From the NCBI GenBank assembly GCA_036271855.1, contig DATAZV010000261.1, forward strand, positions 1-11,882: 11,882 nt of DNA, in the 5' to 3' direction. Position numbers and translations under genes: made by a program. Under the pieces are notes generated by a model. It did not search any database, was not told where the DNA came from, and saw nothing but the letters and a program-made list of their open reading frames with translations. Every line of letters begins with the position of its first letter. Position 1 is the first letter of the stretch. The stretch is from JAQGMJ01 sp036271855. GTDB lineage: Bacteria; Pseudomonadota; Gammaproteobacteria; Burkholderiales; JAEUOS01. This document shows, piece by piece, positions 6,371-11,882 of the stretch.

Positions 6371-7480
6371 TCAGATGCCGTCGTTGGCCGCGCGCCCGCG
6401 GCCGTTGCGCCGCGTGTCCGCGTGACTGCTGCTTTCTTCGGCCGCGCCCTCGTTGGCGGCCTTGCGGTTGGCCGGCGCCGGCTCGCGCGCGCTGCCGCGG
6501 CGCGCCGCCGCGGCGACGCGAAACACGTTCTTGCCCGCCTCCTTGGCGCGATACAGCGCGGCGTCCGCGCCCTGCATCAGGGTCTCGGCGTCGTGGCCGT
6601 GGGCCGGATAGATGGCGATGCCCATGCTGGTGGTGACATGCGCGGTTTCGCCTTCGAGGTCATAGGGGCGGGCCACGGCCTCGATGATTTTTTGCGCCAC
6701 CAGGCTGGCGTCTTCCTCGCCCGTCACCTTGTTCAGGGTGACGACGAATTCGTCGCCGCCCAGGCGCGCCACGGTGTCGTCGCCGCGCACCGCCGCCTGC
6801 AGGCGGCCGGCGACCTGTTTGAGCAGCAGGTCGCCGGCGTGGTGGCCCAAGGTGTCGTTGACCTGCTTGAAACCGTCGAGGTCGAGAAACAGCACCGCCG
6901 CCTGGCCGCCTTCGCGCTCGCGCCGCGCGTGGCGCAGGGCCATGCGCACGCGGTCTTCCAGCAGGCGGCGGTTGGCCAGGCCGGTGAGAGGGTCGTGCAG
7001 CGCCAGGTTTTCCATCTGCTGGCTGGTGGAGAGCGCCAGCTGGTGCGCCAGGCGCACTTCCAGGGTGTTGTGGATGCGCAGCAGCACTTCCTCGATGTCG
7101 TAGGGCTTGCGCACGAAGTCGCGCGCCCCGGCCTTCAGCGAGGGCAGCTTGCTGCCTTCGCTGCCGGTGATGACGATCACCGGCAGGTAGTCGTTTTCGA
7201 CGTCCTTGAGCACGCCCATCACCTCGAAGCCGCCCATGCCGGGCATTTCGAGGTCGAGCAGGATCAGGTCGTAGCAATGCTGCCGGTGCAGGCCCTCGAC
7301 CTGGCGCGCCTCGGTGCAGGTGGTGAGGTTGCGATAGCCCGCCCCCTTAAGCACCGTCTCCAACAGGGCGCAGTTGCCCGGCTCGTCGTCGACGATCAGC
7401 AGGTTGGCGTCAAAAATGGATTTCGCTTCGGGCACGTAAGCTCGCTTGGGTGGAATGCGCGCGGACCATGGGTCGTCCAT
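6371..7480 (-). CDS. Response regulator with GGDEF diguanylate cyclase output domain
   Basis: The 369-residue protein has two domains. The receiver (about 25-142) has acidic Asp31/Asp32, phospho-acceptor Asp76 in LLDLEMPG, Thr105 and Lys125 in RKPYD. After a short helical linker, the GGDEF domain (about 160-325) has intact GGDEF at 241-245. Its RxxD I-site (RGDD, 232-235) stands exactly five residues before GGDEF. The enzyme should make c-di-GMP from two GTP, be switched by phosphorylation, and be inhibited by its product. The last roughly 45 residues are basic, low-complexity and rich in Arg/Ala/Glu. No sensor kinase is adjacent. The start is uncertain. I used the ATG at 7480 because the receiver follows at a normal distance. 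An in-frame ATG at 7576 would add 32 residues, and neither has a clear Shine-Dalgarno. Confidence 0.88.
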   Translation of the reverse strand: MDDPWSARIPPKRAYVPEAKSIFDANLLIVDDEPGNCALLETVLKGAGYRNLTTCTEARQVEGLHRQHCYDLILLDLEMPGMGGFEVMGVLKDVENDYLPVIVITGSEGSKLPSLKAGARDFVRKPYDIEEVLLRIHNTLEVRLAHQLALSTSQQMENLALHDPLTGLANRRLLEDRVRMALRHARREREGGQAAVLFLDLDGFKQVNDTLGHHAGDLLLKQVAGRLQAAVRGDDTVARLGGDEFVVTLNKVTGEEDASLVAQKIIEAVARPYDLEGETAHVTTSMGIAIYPAHGHDAETLMQGADAALYRAKEAGKNVFRVAAAARRGSAREPAPANRKAANEGAAEESSSHADTRRNGRGRAANDGI

Positions 7481-7514
7481 AAGCAATGGATGAAGTAGTA
7501 CACATTGCCCGCAT

Positions 7515-7523
7515 TGGTATGAT
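7515..7523 (+). promoter_or_regulatory. Candidate extended -10 promoter for the Bug-type binding-protein gene
   Basis: TGGTATGAT matches the extended -10 consensus TGnTATAAT with one mismatch, in the divergent gap upstream of the + strand binding-protein gene. No good -35 hexamer is seen, as is usual for extended -10 promoters. It would leave a leader of roughly 145 nt. The call is tentative. Confidence 0.3.
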
Positions 7524-7659
7524 GGCGCCGCGCCTGCCCGGATGGCAGCGGCCAGCGCCGATTCCCGTGTCGGCATGCGCTTACATACAGAAACCCGGGC
7601 AAACCACAGGCAAAAATTGCGCGCGGCGTCCGCCAGCGGACAGCGCAGCAGAAAAATCC

Positions 7660-7664
7660 AGGAG
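7660..7664 (+). promoter_or_regulatory. Shine-Dalgarno AGGAG fixing the start of the Bug-type protein
   Basis: AGGAG lies 9 nt before ATG 7674. It decides this start over in-frame codons up to 132 nt upstream, which would precede the signal peptide with unrelated residues. Confidence 0.8.
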
Positions 7665-7673
7665 ACCTCACCG

Positions 7674-8657
7674 ATGAAGCGCCCTTTTCCCTCCTCCCCG
7701 TGCGTGGCCGCCCTTGCATTGGCCGCCTGCGCCCTGTCCGGCGCCGCCGGCGCGCAGACCTACCCGGACAAGCCGATCCACATGGTGGTGCCCTTCGCCC
7801 CGGGCGGCGGCACCGACACGGTGGTGCGCATCATCGGCCCGCGCCTGGGCGCGGCGCTGGGCCAGCCCATCGTGGCGGACTACAAGCCCGGCGCCGGCAC
7901 CCTGATCGGCACCGAGTTCACCGCGCACGCGCCGCCCGACGGCTATACCCTGTTGATCGGCAGCGCTTCGCACGCGCTCAACCCCTCGCTGCATGTCAAG
8001 GTCAACTACCACCCGACCAGGGATTTCCAGGCCATCTCGATGGCGGTCACCTTTCCGTTCATCCTGGCGGTGACCAATTCGCTGGCGGTGAACAACGTCA
8101 AGGAACTGATCGCCCTGGCCAAGAAAGAGCCGGGCACGCTCGGCTACGGCACCGCCGGCCTGGGCAGCACGCCGAACCTGGCGGGCGAAGTGTTCAAGAC
8201 CATGACCGGCACCGACCTGATCCACGTGCCCTTCAAGGGCGGCGGGCCTTCGCTCACGGCCGCGATCGGCGGCCAGGTGCCGGTGCTGTTCGGCACCGCC
8301 GTCGAAACCCTGCCGCAAGCCAAGGCCGGCAAGATCAGGGGGCTCGCCGTCTCCTCGGCCAAGCGCTCGGCCGCCGCGCCCGAGATGCCGACCATCGCGG
8401 AGGCCGGCGTGCCCGGCTACGACGTTACCGGCTGGTACGTCATCCTCGCTCCCGCCGGCACGCCCAAGCCGATCGTCGACCGGCTCAACGCCGAACTGGT
8501 GAAGGTCCTGCGGATGCCCGAGGTGAAGGCGCAAATGCTCAACACCGCCACCGAAGCCTGGGCCACCACGCCCGCGGAAGCGCAGGACTTCGTCGGGCGC
8601 GAAACCACGCGCTGGGCGCAGGTGATCAAGAAGGCCGGCATACAGCCGGAGTCCTGA
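7674..8657 (+). CDS. Bug/TctC-family tripartite tricarboxylate-type periplasmic solute-binding protein
   Basis: The protein is 327 residues, the usual Bug length. A signal peptide covers about residues 1-27: KR, then a hydrophobic AALALAACALSG, then AGA before QTYPDK. The mature part has the family hallmarks: the PIHMVVPFAPGGGTDT stretch at 34-49, PGAG and PPDGYTLL in the first lobe, and IAEAGVPGYD near the hinge. Members bind small carboxylates or related solutes in the periplasm and may pass them to TctAB permeases. No tctA or tctB is next to it, so it is an orphan, as is common in Burkholderiales. LAAC at 16-19 also fits a lipobox, so lipoprotein processing at Cys19 is an alternative to cleavage after Ala27. 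The ligand cannot be predicted. Downstream genes are convergent, so it is probably a single-gene transcript. Confidence 0.9.
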   Translation: MKRPFPSSPCVAALALAACALSGAAGAQTYPDKPIHMVVPFAPGGGTDTVVRIIGPRLGAALGQPIVADYKPGAGTLIGTEFTAHAPPDGYTLLIGSASHALNPSLHVKVNYHPTRDFQAISMAVTFPFILAVTNSLAVNNVKELIALAKKEPGTLGYGTAGLGSTPNLAGEVFKTMTGTDLIHVPFKGGGPSLTAAIGGQVPVLFGTAVETLPQAKAGKIRGLAVSSAKRSAAAPEMPTIAEAGVPGYDVTGWYVILAPAGTPKPIVDRLNAELVKVLRMPEVKAQMLNTATEAWATTPAEAQDFVGRETTRWAQVIKKAGIQPES

Positions 8658-8677
8658 TCAGGGATTCAAAGGACGAA

Positions 8678-8703
8678 TGGACCCCGGCGCAGGCCGGCGT
8701 TCA
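8678..8703. repeat. REP-like imperfect palindrome between convergent genes
   Basis: TGGACCCCGGC (8678-8688), loop GCAG, then GCCGGCGTTCA (8693-8703) form an 11-bp hairpin with one C-C mismatch and one G-T pair. It lies between the convergent binding-protein and thioesterase genes. Without a T run it is not a classical intrinsic terminator. It resembles the GGACCCCGGCGCAGGCCGG-type dispersed palindromes frequent in proteobacterial intergenic gaps. It may stop transcription or protect mRNA ends. Confidence 0.55.
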
Positions 8704-8726
8704 GCCCAGGATCAGCCCAAGCCTGG

Positions 8727-9206
8727 TCAACCGAAAATCAGGCAGGTCGTCGTCCCGTGCACCAGCAGGCGTCCCTGGCTGTCGGTGATGCGTCCCTCGG
8801 CGGTGCCGACGCGGCGGCCGCGGCTGAGCACCGTGCCCTCGGCCCTGAGCGGGCCGGTCTCCGGCGTGATCGGGCGCACGAACGAAATCTTGAACTCCAG
8901 GGTGGTGGAGCCGACGCCCGGCTCCAGGGTCGAGTGGATCGCCAGCCCCATGCAGCTGTCGAGCAGGGTGGCGGCCAGCCCGCCGTGCACCGTGCCGGCC
9001 GGGTTGAGGTGGCTGTCGTTCGGCTGCGCGGTGACGACCACGCGCCCCTCTTGCGCCTCGCTGATGTCGTAACCCAGGGTGGCGGCGATCGTGTTCAGGG
9101 GCAGGGTGCCGTCGGTGAGGCCCTGGACAAACGCCAGGCCGCTCATTTCCCTTTGCCGCTCGGCGGCAACGGTGCCGTAGGTCTTGCCGGCGATAGGGGT
9201 CGGCAT
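8727..9206 (-). CDS. PaaI/YdiI-type hotdog acyl-CoA thioesterase
   Basis: The 159-residue single hotdog domain has the PaaI-family active-site segment HLNPAGTVHGGLAATLLDS. Asn68, the HGG at 74-76 and Asp83 are the characteristic residues. This family hydrolyses acyl-CoA thioesters, often aromatic or medium-chain CoA compounds, in the cytoplasm, and usually works as a tetramer. The ATG is preceded by GGGAG on the - strand (complement of 9213-9217) at good spacing. The gene stands alone, convergent with the Bug-type gene and divergent from the CVNH gene. Neighbours do not tell which acyl-CoA is used. A link to the polyene cluster is possible but unsupported. Confidence 0.85.
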   Translation of the reverse strand: MPTPIAGKTYGTVAAERQREMSGLAFVQGLTDGTLPLNTIAATLGYDISEAQEGRVVVTAQPNDSHLNPAGTVHGGLAATLLDSCMGLAIHSTLEPGVGSTTLEFKISFVRPITPETGPLRAEGTVLSRGRRVGTAEGRITDSQGRLLVHGTTTCLIFG

Positions 9207-9501
9207 TGCTTGCTCCCGTCAGGTGGTCATTACCGGCGTCACTCTACGGCCCGCATCGCGGCCTGGCTGGCCGGATTCGGACCTCATCATCCGCAAGGAG
9301 AATGGCCGCGCCGGCAAGGCATGCCCACCCGGGTGTTTTTGTCTCAAACCTTCTTGCTAAGCGGCCCCCGCCTGGATTAGTGTGTTGCCTGCAGTTCGAG
9401 TCCATCCGCCAGGCGCTGGCCGGGATGCGCTTTTCCGGGTCCCCGGCCTGCTTGTCCATGCATGTTCCAGCACCAAATAAAAGCACCAATTGGGAGGAAA
9501 T
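9207..9501. other. 295-nt divergent intergenic region
   Basis: This gap separates the divergent thioesterase and CVNH genes and must hold promoters for both. Apart from the two Shine-Dalgarno sites I find no strong -35/-10 pair. TTGCTA at 9354-9359 with TAGTGT 18 nt later is a weak candidate for the CVNH gene. No convincing small gene or RNA gene is seen. Its right end is less GC-rich. Confidence 0.4.
9493..9498 (+). promoter_or_regulatory. Shine-Dalgarno GGAGGA for the CVNH gene
   Basis: GGAGGA sits 3 nt before ATG 9502. It shows that translation begins at this ATG and not at the in-frame TTG at 9490, which would place the ribosome site inside the coding region. Confidence 0.75.
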
Positions 9502-9954
9502 ATGGTTGAGCGCTTCTCGAAATACCTAAGGTTCGCGGCTGCCCTGGCCTTCGTCTGCACCCTGTTCGCCAGCGGCAGCGCCCAGGCCCAGGTGCCGGGC
9601 GGCAGTTACATGCGCAGCTGCGAGGGTGCGCACATGAACGGCGATGTGCTCGAAGCCCGCTGCCAGACGATGAGCGGCCACATGCGCCGCGCCTACCTGC
9701 CGCGCGCCTTCAACTGCCGCGGCGGGGTCGAAAACATCGACGGTTCGCTGCGCTGCGCGGCCTTCCGTGAGCCGCCGCGCGCGCGCCTGCCGGAGGGCAG
9801 CTACCAGGCGAGCTGCAGCCACATCCGCATGCGCGACGACACGCTGGTCGCCAGTTGCCAGACGCGCCGCGGCCACTGGGTGGAGTCGGCATTGCATCGC
9901 CCCTATCGCTGCCGCGGCATCGACAACATGGACGGCAACCTGGTTTGCCGCTGA
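9502..9954 (+). CDS. Secreted two-repeat cyanovirin-N homology (CVNH) domain protein
   Basis: The protein has 150 residues. A signal peptide covers about 1-29 (KYLR, then FAAALAFVCTLFASG, then AQA before QVPGG). The rest is two tandem CVNH repeats at about 33-86 and 98-150. Each reads GSY..SC, then L.A.C or L.ASC, an aromatic or basic stretch, C, the I/M-D-G turn and L.C. The N-I/M-D-G-x-L ending is the signature shared with cyanovirin-N. Each repeat has four cysteines (40, 54, 72, 85 and 105, 119, 137, 149), twice the cyanovirin-N number, so four periplasmic disulfides are likely. CVNH domains are small beta folds, and some bind mannose-rich glycans. A lectin role here is only family inference. 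The gene is monocistronic and ends in a terminator. Confidence 0.85.
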   Translation: MVERFSKYLRFAAALAFVCTLFASGSAQAQVPGGSYMRSCEGAHMNGDVLEARCQTMSGHMRRAYLPRAFNCRGGVENIDGSLRCAAFREPPRARLPEGSYQASCSHIRMRDDTLVASCQTRRGHWVESALHRPYRCRGIDNMDGNLVCR

Positions 9955-9963
9955 GCGGGCGGT

Positions 9964-9984
9964 AAAAGGGGCGCGGCCCCTTTT
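9964..9984 (+). terminator. Rho-independent terminator after the CVNH gene
   Basis: AAAAGGGGC (9964-9972), loop GCG and GCCCCTTTT (9976-9984) form a perfect 9-bp hairpin whose 3' arm ends in four Ts, 9 nt after the CVNH stop. The T tract is short but the stem is strong. The A/T arms could also work in reverse, though no - strand gene ends next to it. Confidence 0.78.
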
Positions 9985-10102
9985 GGTTGCGTCGCGGGGC
10001 GCTCAGGGATGGTCCGCCCGCCCTGCGCGCGCCCTTCGGGTATTTCTGGAAAGCGTGCCGGCGCCGCCGGCAGCGCGGGAGCGCCGCATGCCGGCCGGCC
10101 CC

Positions 10103-10399
10103 TTATTTGACGCCGAGCACCTTGATGGTCACCACGTCGCCGGGCGCCAGCCCTTCCTGCAGCCAGTGCACGTGCTCGTCCGCCGCGGAATCCAGCCCGC
10201 TGACATCGAGGCTGATTTTTTCCTCGAGGAAATCATTTTCATTGAAGCCGGCCTTCGCGCGCATGCCGGGGGTGAGGGTCTGCGGCGAGCGCTTCACCCA
10301 CCCGACGATGGCCGAGAGCACGCCGAATTCCTCGATGCCGGCGACGCACTTGACGGCGCCGTTTACCGATACCTCAAAGCGAATCCGGGCAGCGCTCAT
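10103..10399 (-). CDS. Conserved-looking 98-residue protein of unknown function
   Basis: I do not recognise this family. The start is ATG 10399, with GGGAG on the - strand (complement of 10405-10409) at good spacing. That argues against the much longer open frame extending upstream. The protein looks like a small soluble alpha/beta domain. It begins with a strand (ARIRFEVSVNG), has Cys18, then a hydrophobic helix-like IEEFGVLSAIVGWVKR at 22-37 and an acidic middle (NENDFLEEKISLDVSGLD). It ends in a strand-like PGDVVTIKVLGVK. There is no signal peptide or membrane helix. It is last in the - strand gene series but has its own promoter candidate. Codon use fits the neighbours, so it is very likely a real gene. 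Confidence 0.7.
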   Translation of the reverse strand: MSAARIRFEVSVNGAVKCVAGIEEFGVLSAIVGWVKRSPQTLTPGMRAKAGFNENDFLEEKISLDVSGLDSAADEHVHWLQEGLAPGDVVTIKVLGVK

Positions 10400-10472
10400 C
10401 GATACTCCCACGGGTGAAATAATGAAAGAAGAAAACGGCCCGGCTAGAAGGTTTTGGACCGCGGCGCGCGAA

Positions 10473-10478
10473 ATTATA
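10473..10478 (-). promoter_or_regulatory. -10 box TATAAT for the 98-residue protein gene
   Basis: The - strand reads TATAAT, a perfect -10 hexamer, in an A/T island of an otherwise GC-rich gap. It lies about 74 nt before ATG 10399. TGGA precedes it, close to but not exactly an extended -10. No good -35 hexamer is seen at 16-18 nt. Transcription would start near 10466 and give a leader of about 67 nt. Confidence 0.5.
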
Positions 10479-10551
10479 TCCACCTCCGCCTCTTCGATTG
10501 CCGCCTTGCCCACCGGCCCTCGCTGCCGGTCCCGCACTGCCCACCCGCGGC

Positions 10552-10953
10552 TCAGGGCGACAGCGTGGTCGAAATCTCGATCGTCGCCTGGGTCATCAGC
10601 TTGTGCACCGGGCATTTTTGCGCCACCCGCAGCAGTTCCTCGCGCTGCGCCGCGGAGAGATTGCCAGTGAGCGAGAGTTCCGCGCTCAGGCGGTAGGTAC
10701 CGGCGCGCTCGCCGCTGTTGTCGCGCTCGACAAATACCTCGATGCCCTCCACCGGTATGCCCTTGTGTTTGGCGTACCAGAGCACGGTGATGGCCTTGCA
10801 CGCGCCCAGGGAGGCATCGAAGAGATCATGCGGGCTCGGGCCCGAGCCCTCGCCGCCATCCTCAAGGGGCGCATCGGTCGCCAGGCTGTTGCGGCCGATG
10901 TGAATCTCGTGGCGCATCGGCGCCGTCAGGTCTCGTACAACGCGGATCGACAT
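10552..10953 (-). CDS. OsmC-family peroxiredoxin-like protein
   Basis: The 133-residue protein is about the normal OsmC length. It has both redox cysteines: Cys52 in FDASLGACKAITVLWYA, on the long central helix, and Cys114 in AQKCPVHKLM. The GPSPHDL segment before the first cysteine is typical of the family. OsmC/Ohr proteins reduce organic hydroperoxides with these cysteines in the cytoplasm, usually as dimers. The sequence resembles the general OsmC/YhfA-like group more than strict Ohr, so the peroxide substrate is unsure. The start ATG has GGAG on the - strand (complement of 10964-10967). The upstream gene on the same strand ends 33 nt before, so they may share a transcript. Confidence 0.88.
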   Translation of the reverse strand: MSIRVVRDLTAPMRHEIHIGRNSLATDAPLEDGGEGSGPSPHDLFDASLGACKAITVLWYAKHKGIPVEGIEVFVERDNSGERAGTYRLSAELSLTGNLSAAQREELLRVAQKCPVHKLMTQATIEISTTLSP

Positions 10954-10986
10954 GGTTTGATTGCTCCAAAAGACAAGTGGATCGGC

Positions 10987-11379
10987 CTAACCGACGACGT
11001 ACAGCACATTGTTGCCCACCTGGTTCTCCGCGATCAGCTTCACCAGGGCGGCGCCGGAAATTCTCTCGTCCCGGCGCGGGCGCTCGCCATCCAGCCAATG
11101 CGCAATGAACGAGAATTTCCTGCACTCCTTCGCCAGGGAAGACACGGCACTCGCCAGCGCGGGCAGGTGCGCCGGGGATAGGGCCCACGTTTCGGATTCA
11201 AACGCCGCGTCGTCGGAGAGGAATTCGCAGGAGCACCCGCCGGTCACCGCGAAATGTAGTGCAGTGTGGCCTTTCATCTTGCGCGACGTAATGGCAACGC
11301 CGGCGATTTCGGAGAGGCGGCCGGCGGAGATGCGGCCGGGAGCGTCAGGCGAAATGGAGGCGATGATTTCGAGGCACAT
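10987..11379 (-). CDS. 130-residue protein of unknown function with a CSC motif
   Basis: I cannot assign a family. The protein starts MCLEIIASIS and has GGCSCEFLSDD (47-57) in the middle. A helical segment LPALASAVSSLAKECRKFSF follows, then a positively charged loop GERPRRDER. It ends in a strand-like NNVLYVVG. Cysteines are at 2, 49, 51 and 86, and the CxC pair with Cys2 could bind a metal or be redox-active, which is speculation. No signal peptide or membrane helix is seen. The gene starts 15 nt after the zinc deacylase gene and ends 33 nt before the OsmC gene, so co-transcription is likely. The Shine-Dalgarno is weak, which would fit coupling to the gene before it. Codon use matches the neighbours. 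Confidence 0.68.
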   Translation of the reverse strand: MCLEIIASISPDAPGRISAGRLSEIAGVAITSRKMKGHTALHFAVTGGCSCEFLSDDAAFESETWALSPAHLPALASAVSSLAKECRKFSFIAHWLDGERPRRDERISGAALVKLIAENQVGNNVLYVVG

Positions 11380-11394
11380 GGCATCAAGCGCCGC

Positions 11395-11882
11395 TCACCC
11401 CGGCTTGCGCGCGCTCTTTTCCGCGAAATAAAACCACTCCGCTCCCGGCAGCGCGTTCGGATTGGGGAAGACGATGTGCCCATCCGCCGGCGCGGTGATG
11501 GGGGTGCCGTCGCGGCGCGTGCCGATGAGGTCGCCGCGGCTCACTGCATCGAAGCTGGCCCAGGGGCGGGCGAAAATGTCTTGCGGGGTTTCGCGGTCGA
11601 TCACTTCCGAGAGGCGCAGGGTTTCGAACTCGCTGGCCGGGGGTTCGAGGGCGATGGGGGCGAGTTCGAGCAGCGCGAGGGCCTGGCGGATGGCGCGGTA
11701 GGCGACTTCGGGGGCTTGCGGGTCTTCGTGCTGGCCGCATTCCAGGGTGACGCCGTAGCCGCCGTGGGCGCGCATGTATTCGGAGGTGCCGACGCCGTAG
11801 CGGGCGTCGAGCAGGGCGGCGGCGTAGGCGTGGCCGCCGGGTTTTTGCGCGTCGGCGCGGCGGCGCGTGACGCCGCTGGCGT
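11395..11882 (-). CDS. AstE/AspA-like (M14-type) zinc deacylase, C-terminal part (truncated at window edge)
   Basis: The frame is open to the window end, so the N terminus with the zinc-binding HxxE motif lies outside. The visible 161 residues include GVTLECGQHED (43-53 of the fragment), where Glu47 fits the general base of the succinylglutamate desuccinylase/aspartoacylase group. The C-terminal part (GDLIGTRRDGTPITAPADGHIVFPN) is the typical barrel-sandwich domain of the family, ending WFYFAEK. Members cut amide bonds of N-acyl amino acids or related compounds. An internal ATG at 11775 is not the start, because the motif region continues before it. It is probably the first visible gene of the - strand unit that includes the 130-residue protein and the OsmC gene. 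The substrate is unknown. Confidence 0.8.
   Translation of the reverse strand, partial: ASGVTRRRADAQKPGGHAYAAALLDARYGVGTSEYMRAHGGYGVTLECGQHEDPQAPEVAYRAIRQALALLELAPIALEPPASEFETLRLSEVIDRETPQDIFARPWASFDAVSRGDLIGTRRDGTPITAPADGHIVFPNPNALPGAEWFYFAEKSARKPG

Noticed and set aside
6422..7498. Long + strand open frame (358 codons) opposite the REC-GGDEF gene
   Set aside because: The - strand protein has full catalytic motifs. The + strand frame is a shadow caused by high GC content.
9391..9415. GTTCGAGTCC resembling a tRNA T-arm
   Set aside because: The flanking bases do not pair into a 5-bp T stem, and no acceptor, D or anticodon arm is found nearby.
10400..10801. Extending the 98-residue protein upstream as a 232-residue protein
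   Set aside because: The extension runs antisense-like across the OsmC gene in another frame, and a good Shine-Dalgarno marks the internal ATG at 10399.
1..11882. CRISPR arrays, insertion sequences, integrases or phage genes
   Set aside because: No regularly spaced repeats, transposase-like or integrase-like motifs, or target-site duplications were seen on reading both strands.

Overview
This GC-rich window looks like the chromosome of a betaproteobacterium. The order is not fixed by the sequence, but Burkholderiales or a relative is a reasonable guess. The grounds are strong G/C third-position bias, an orphan Bug/TctC-type periplasmic binding protein, and an aryl-polyene-like ketosynthase cassette, which is common in that group. 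The window opens inside one gene and closes inside another. Both edge genes are therefore partial.

Region 1 (2-6324, all + strand) is the distal part of a type II fatty-acid/polyketide cluster resembling aryl polyene (APE), xanthomonadin or flexirubin-type pigment loci. It holds the C-terminal part of an MMPL/RND lipid exporter, a small alpha/beta serine hydrolase, and a membrane-anchored NodB-type (CE4) polysaccharide deacetylase. A 164-nt gap follows. Then come four genes that overlap end to end or nearly so: a complete beta-ketoacyl-ACP synthase, a half-length ketosynthase-like chain-length-factor protein, a hotdog dehydratase and a FabG-type ketoreductase. Together these four could run the condensing, reducing and dehydrating steps of polyene elongation. 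The exporter, hydrolase and deacetylase would act on the finished lipid at the membrane. The carrier proteins, activating ligase and acyltransferases of such a pathway would have to lie upstream of this window.

Region 2 (6371-8657) holds a response regulator with a GGDEF output domain on the - strand, convergent with the reductase gene. It is divergent from a Bug-type solute-binding protein on the + strand. Region 3 (8727-9954) has a PaaI-type thioesterase (-) and a secreted two-repeat cyanovirin-N homology (CVNH) protein (+), which ends in a good intrinsic terminator.

Region 4 (10103-11882, - strand) reads from the right edge leftwards. It contains the C-terminal part of an AstE/AspA-like (M14-type) zinc deacylase, a 130-residue protein of unknown function and an OsmC-family protein with both redox cysteines. 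A 98-residue protein of unknown function follows behind its own TATAAT box.

The points most worth a second look are the deacetylase and hydrolase next to the polyene cassette, the Asp-to-Asn change in the exporter's proton-relay motif, the half-size ketosynthase partner, the eight-cysteine secreted CVNH protein, and the two small unassigned proteins. I saw no CRISPR array, insertion sequence, integrase, rRNA or tRNA.
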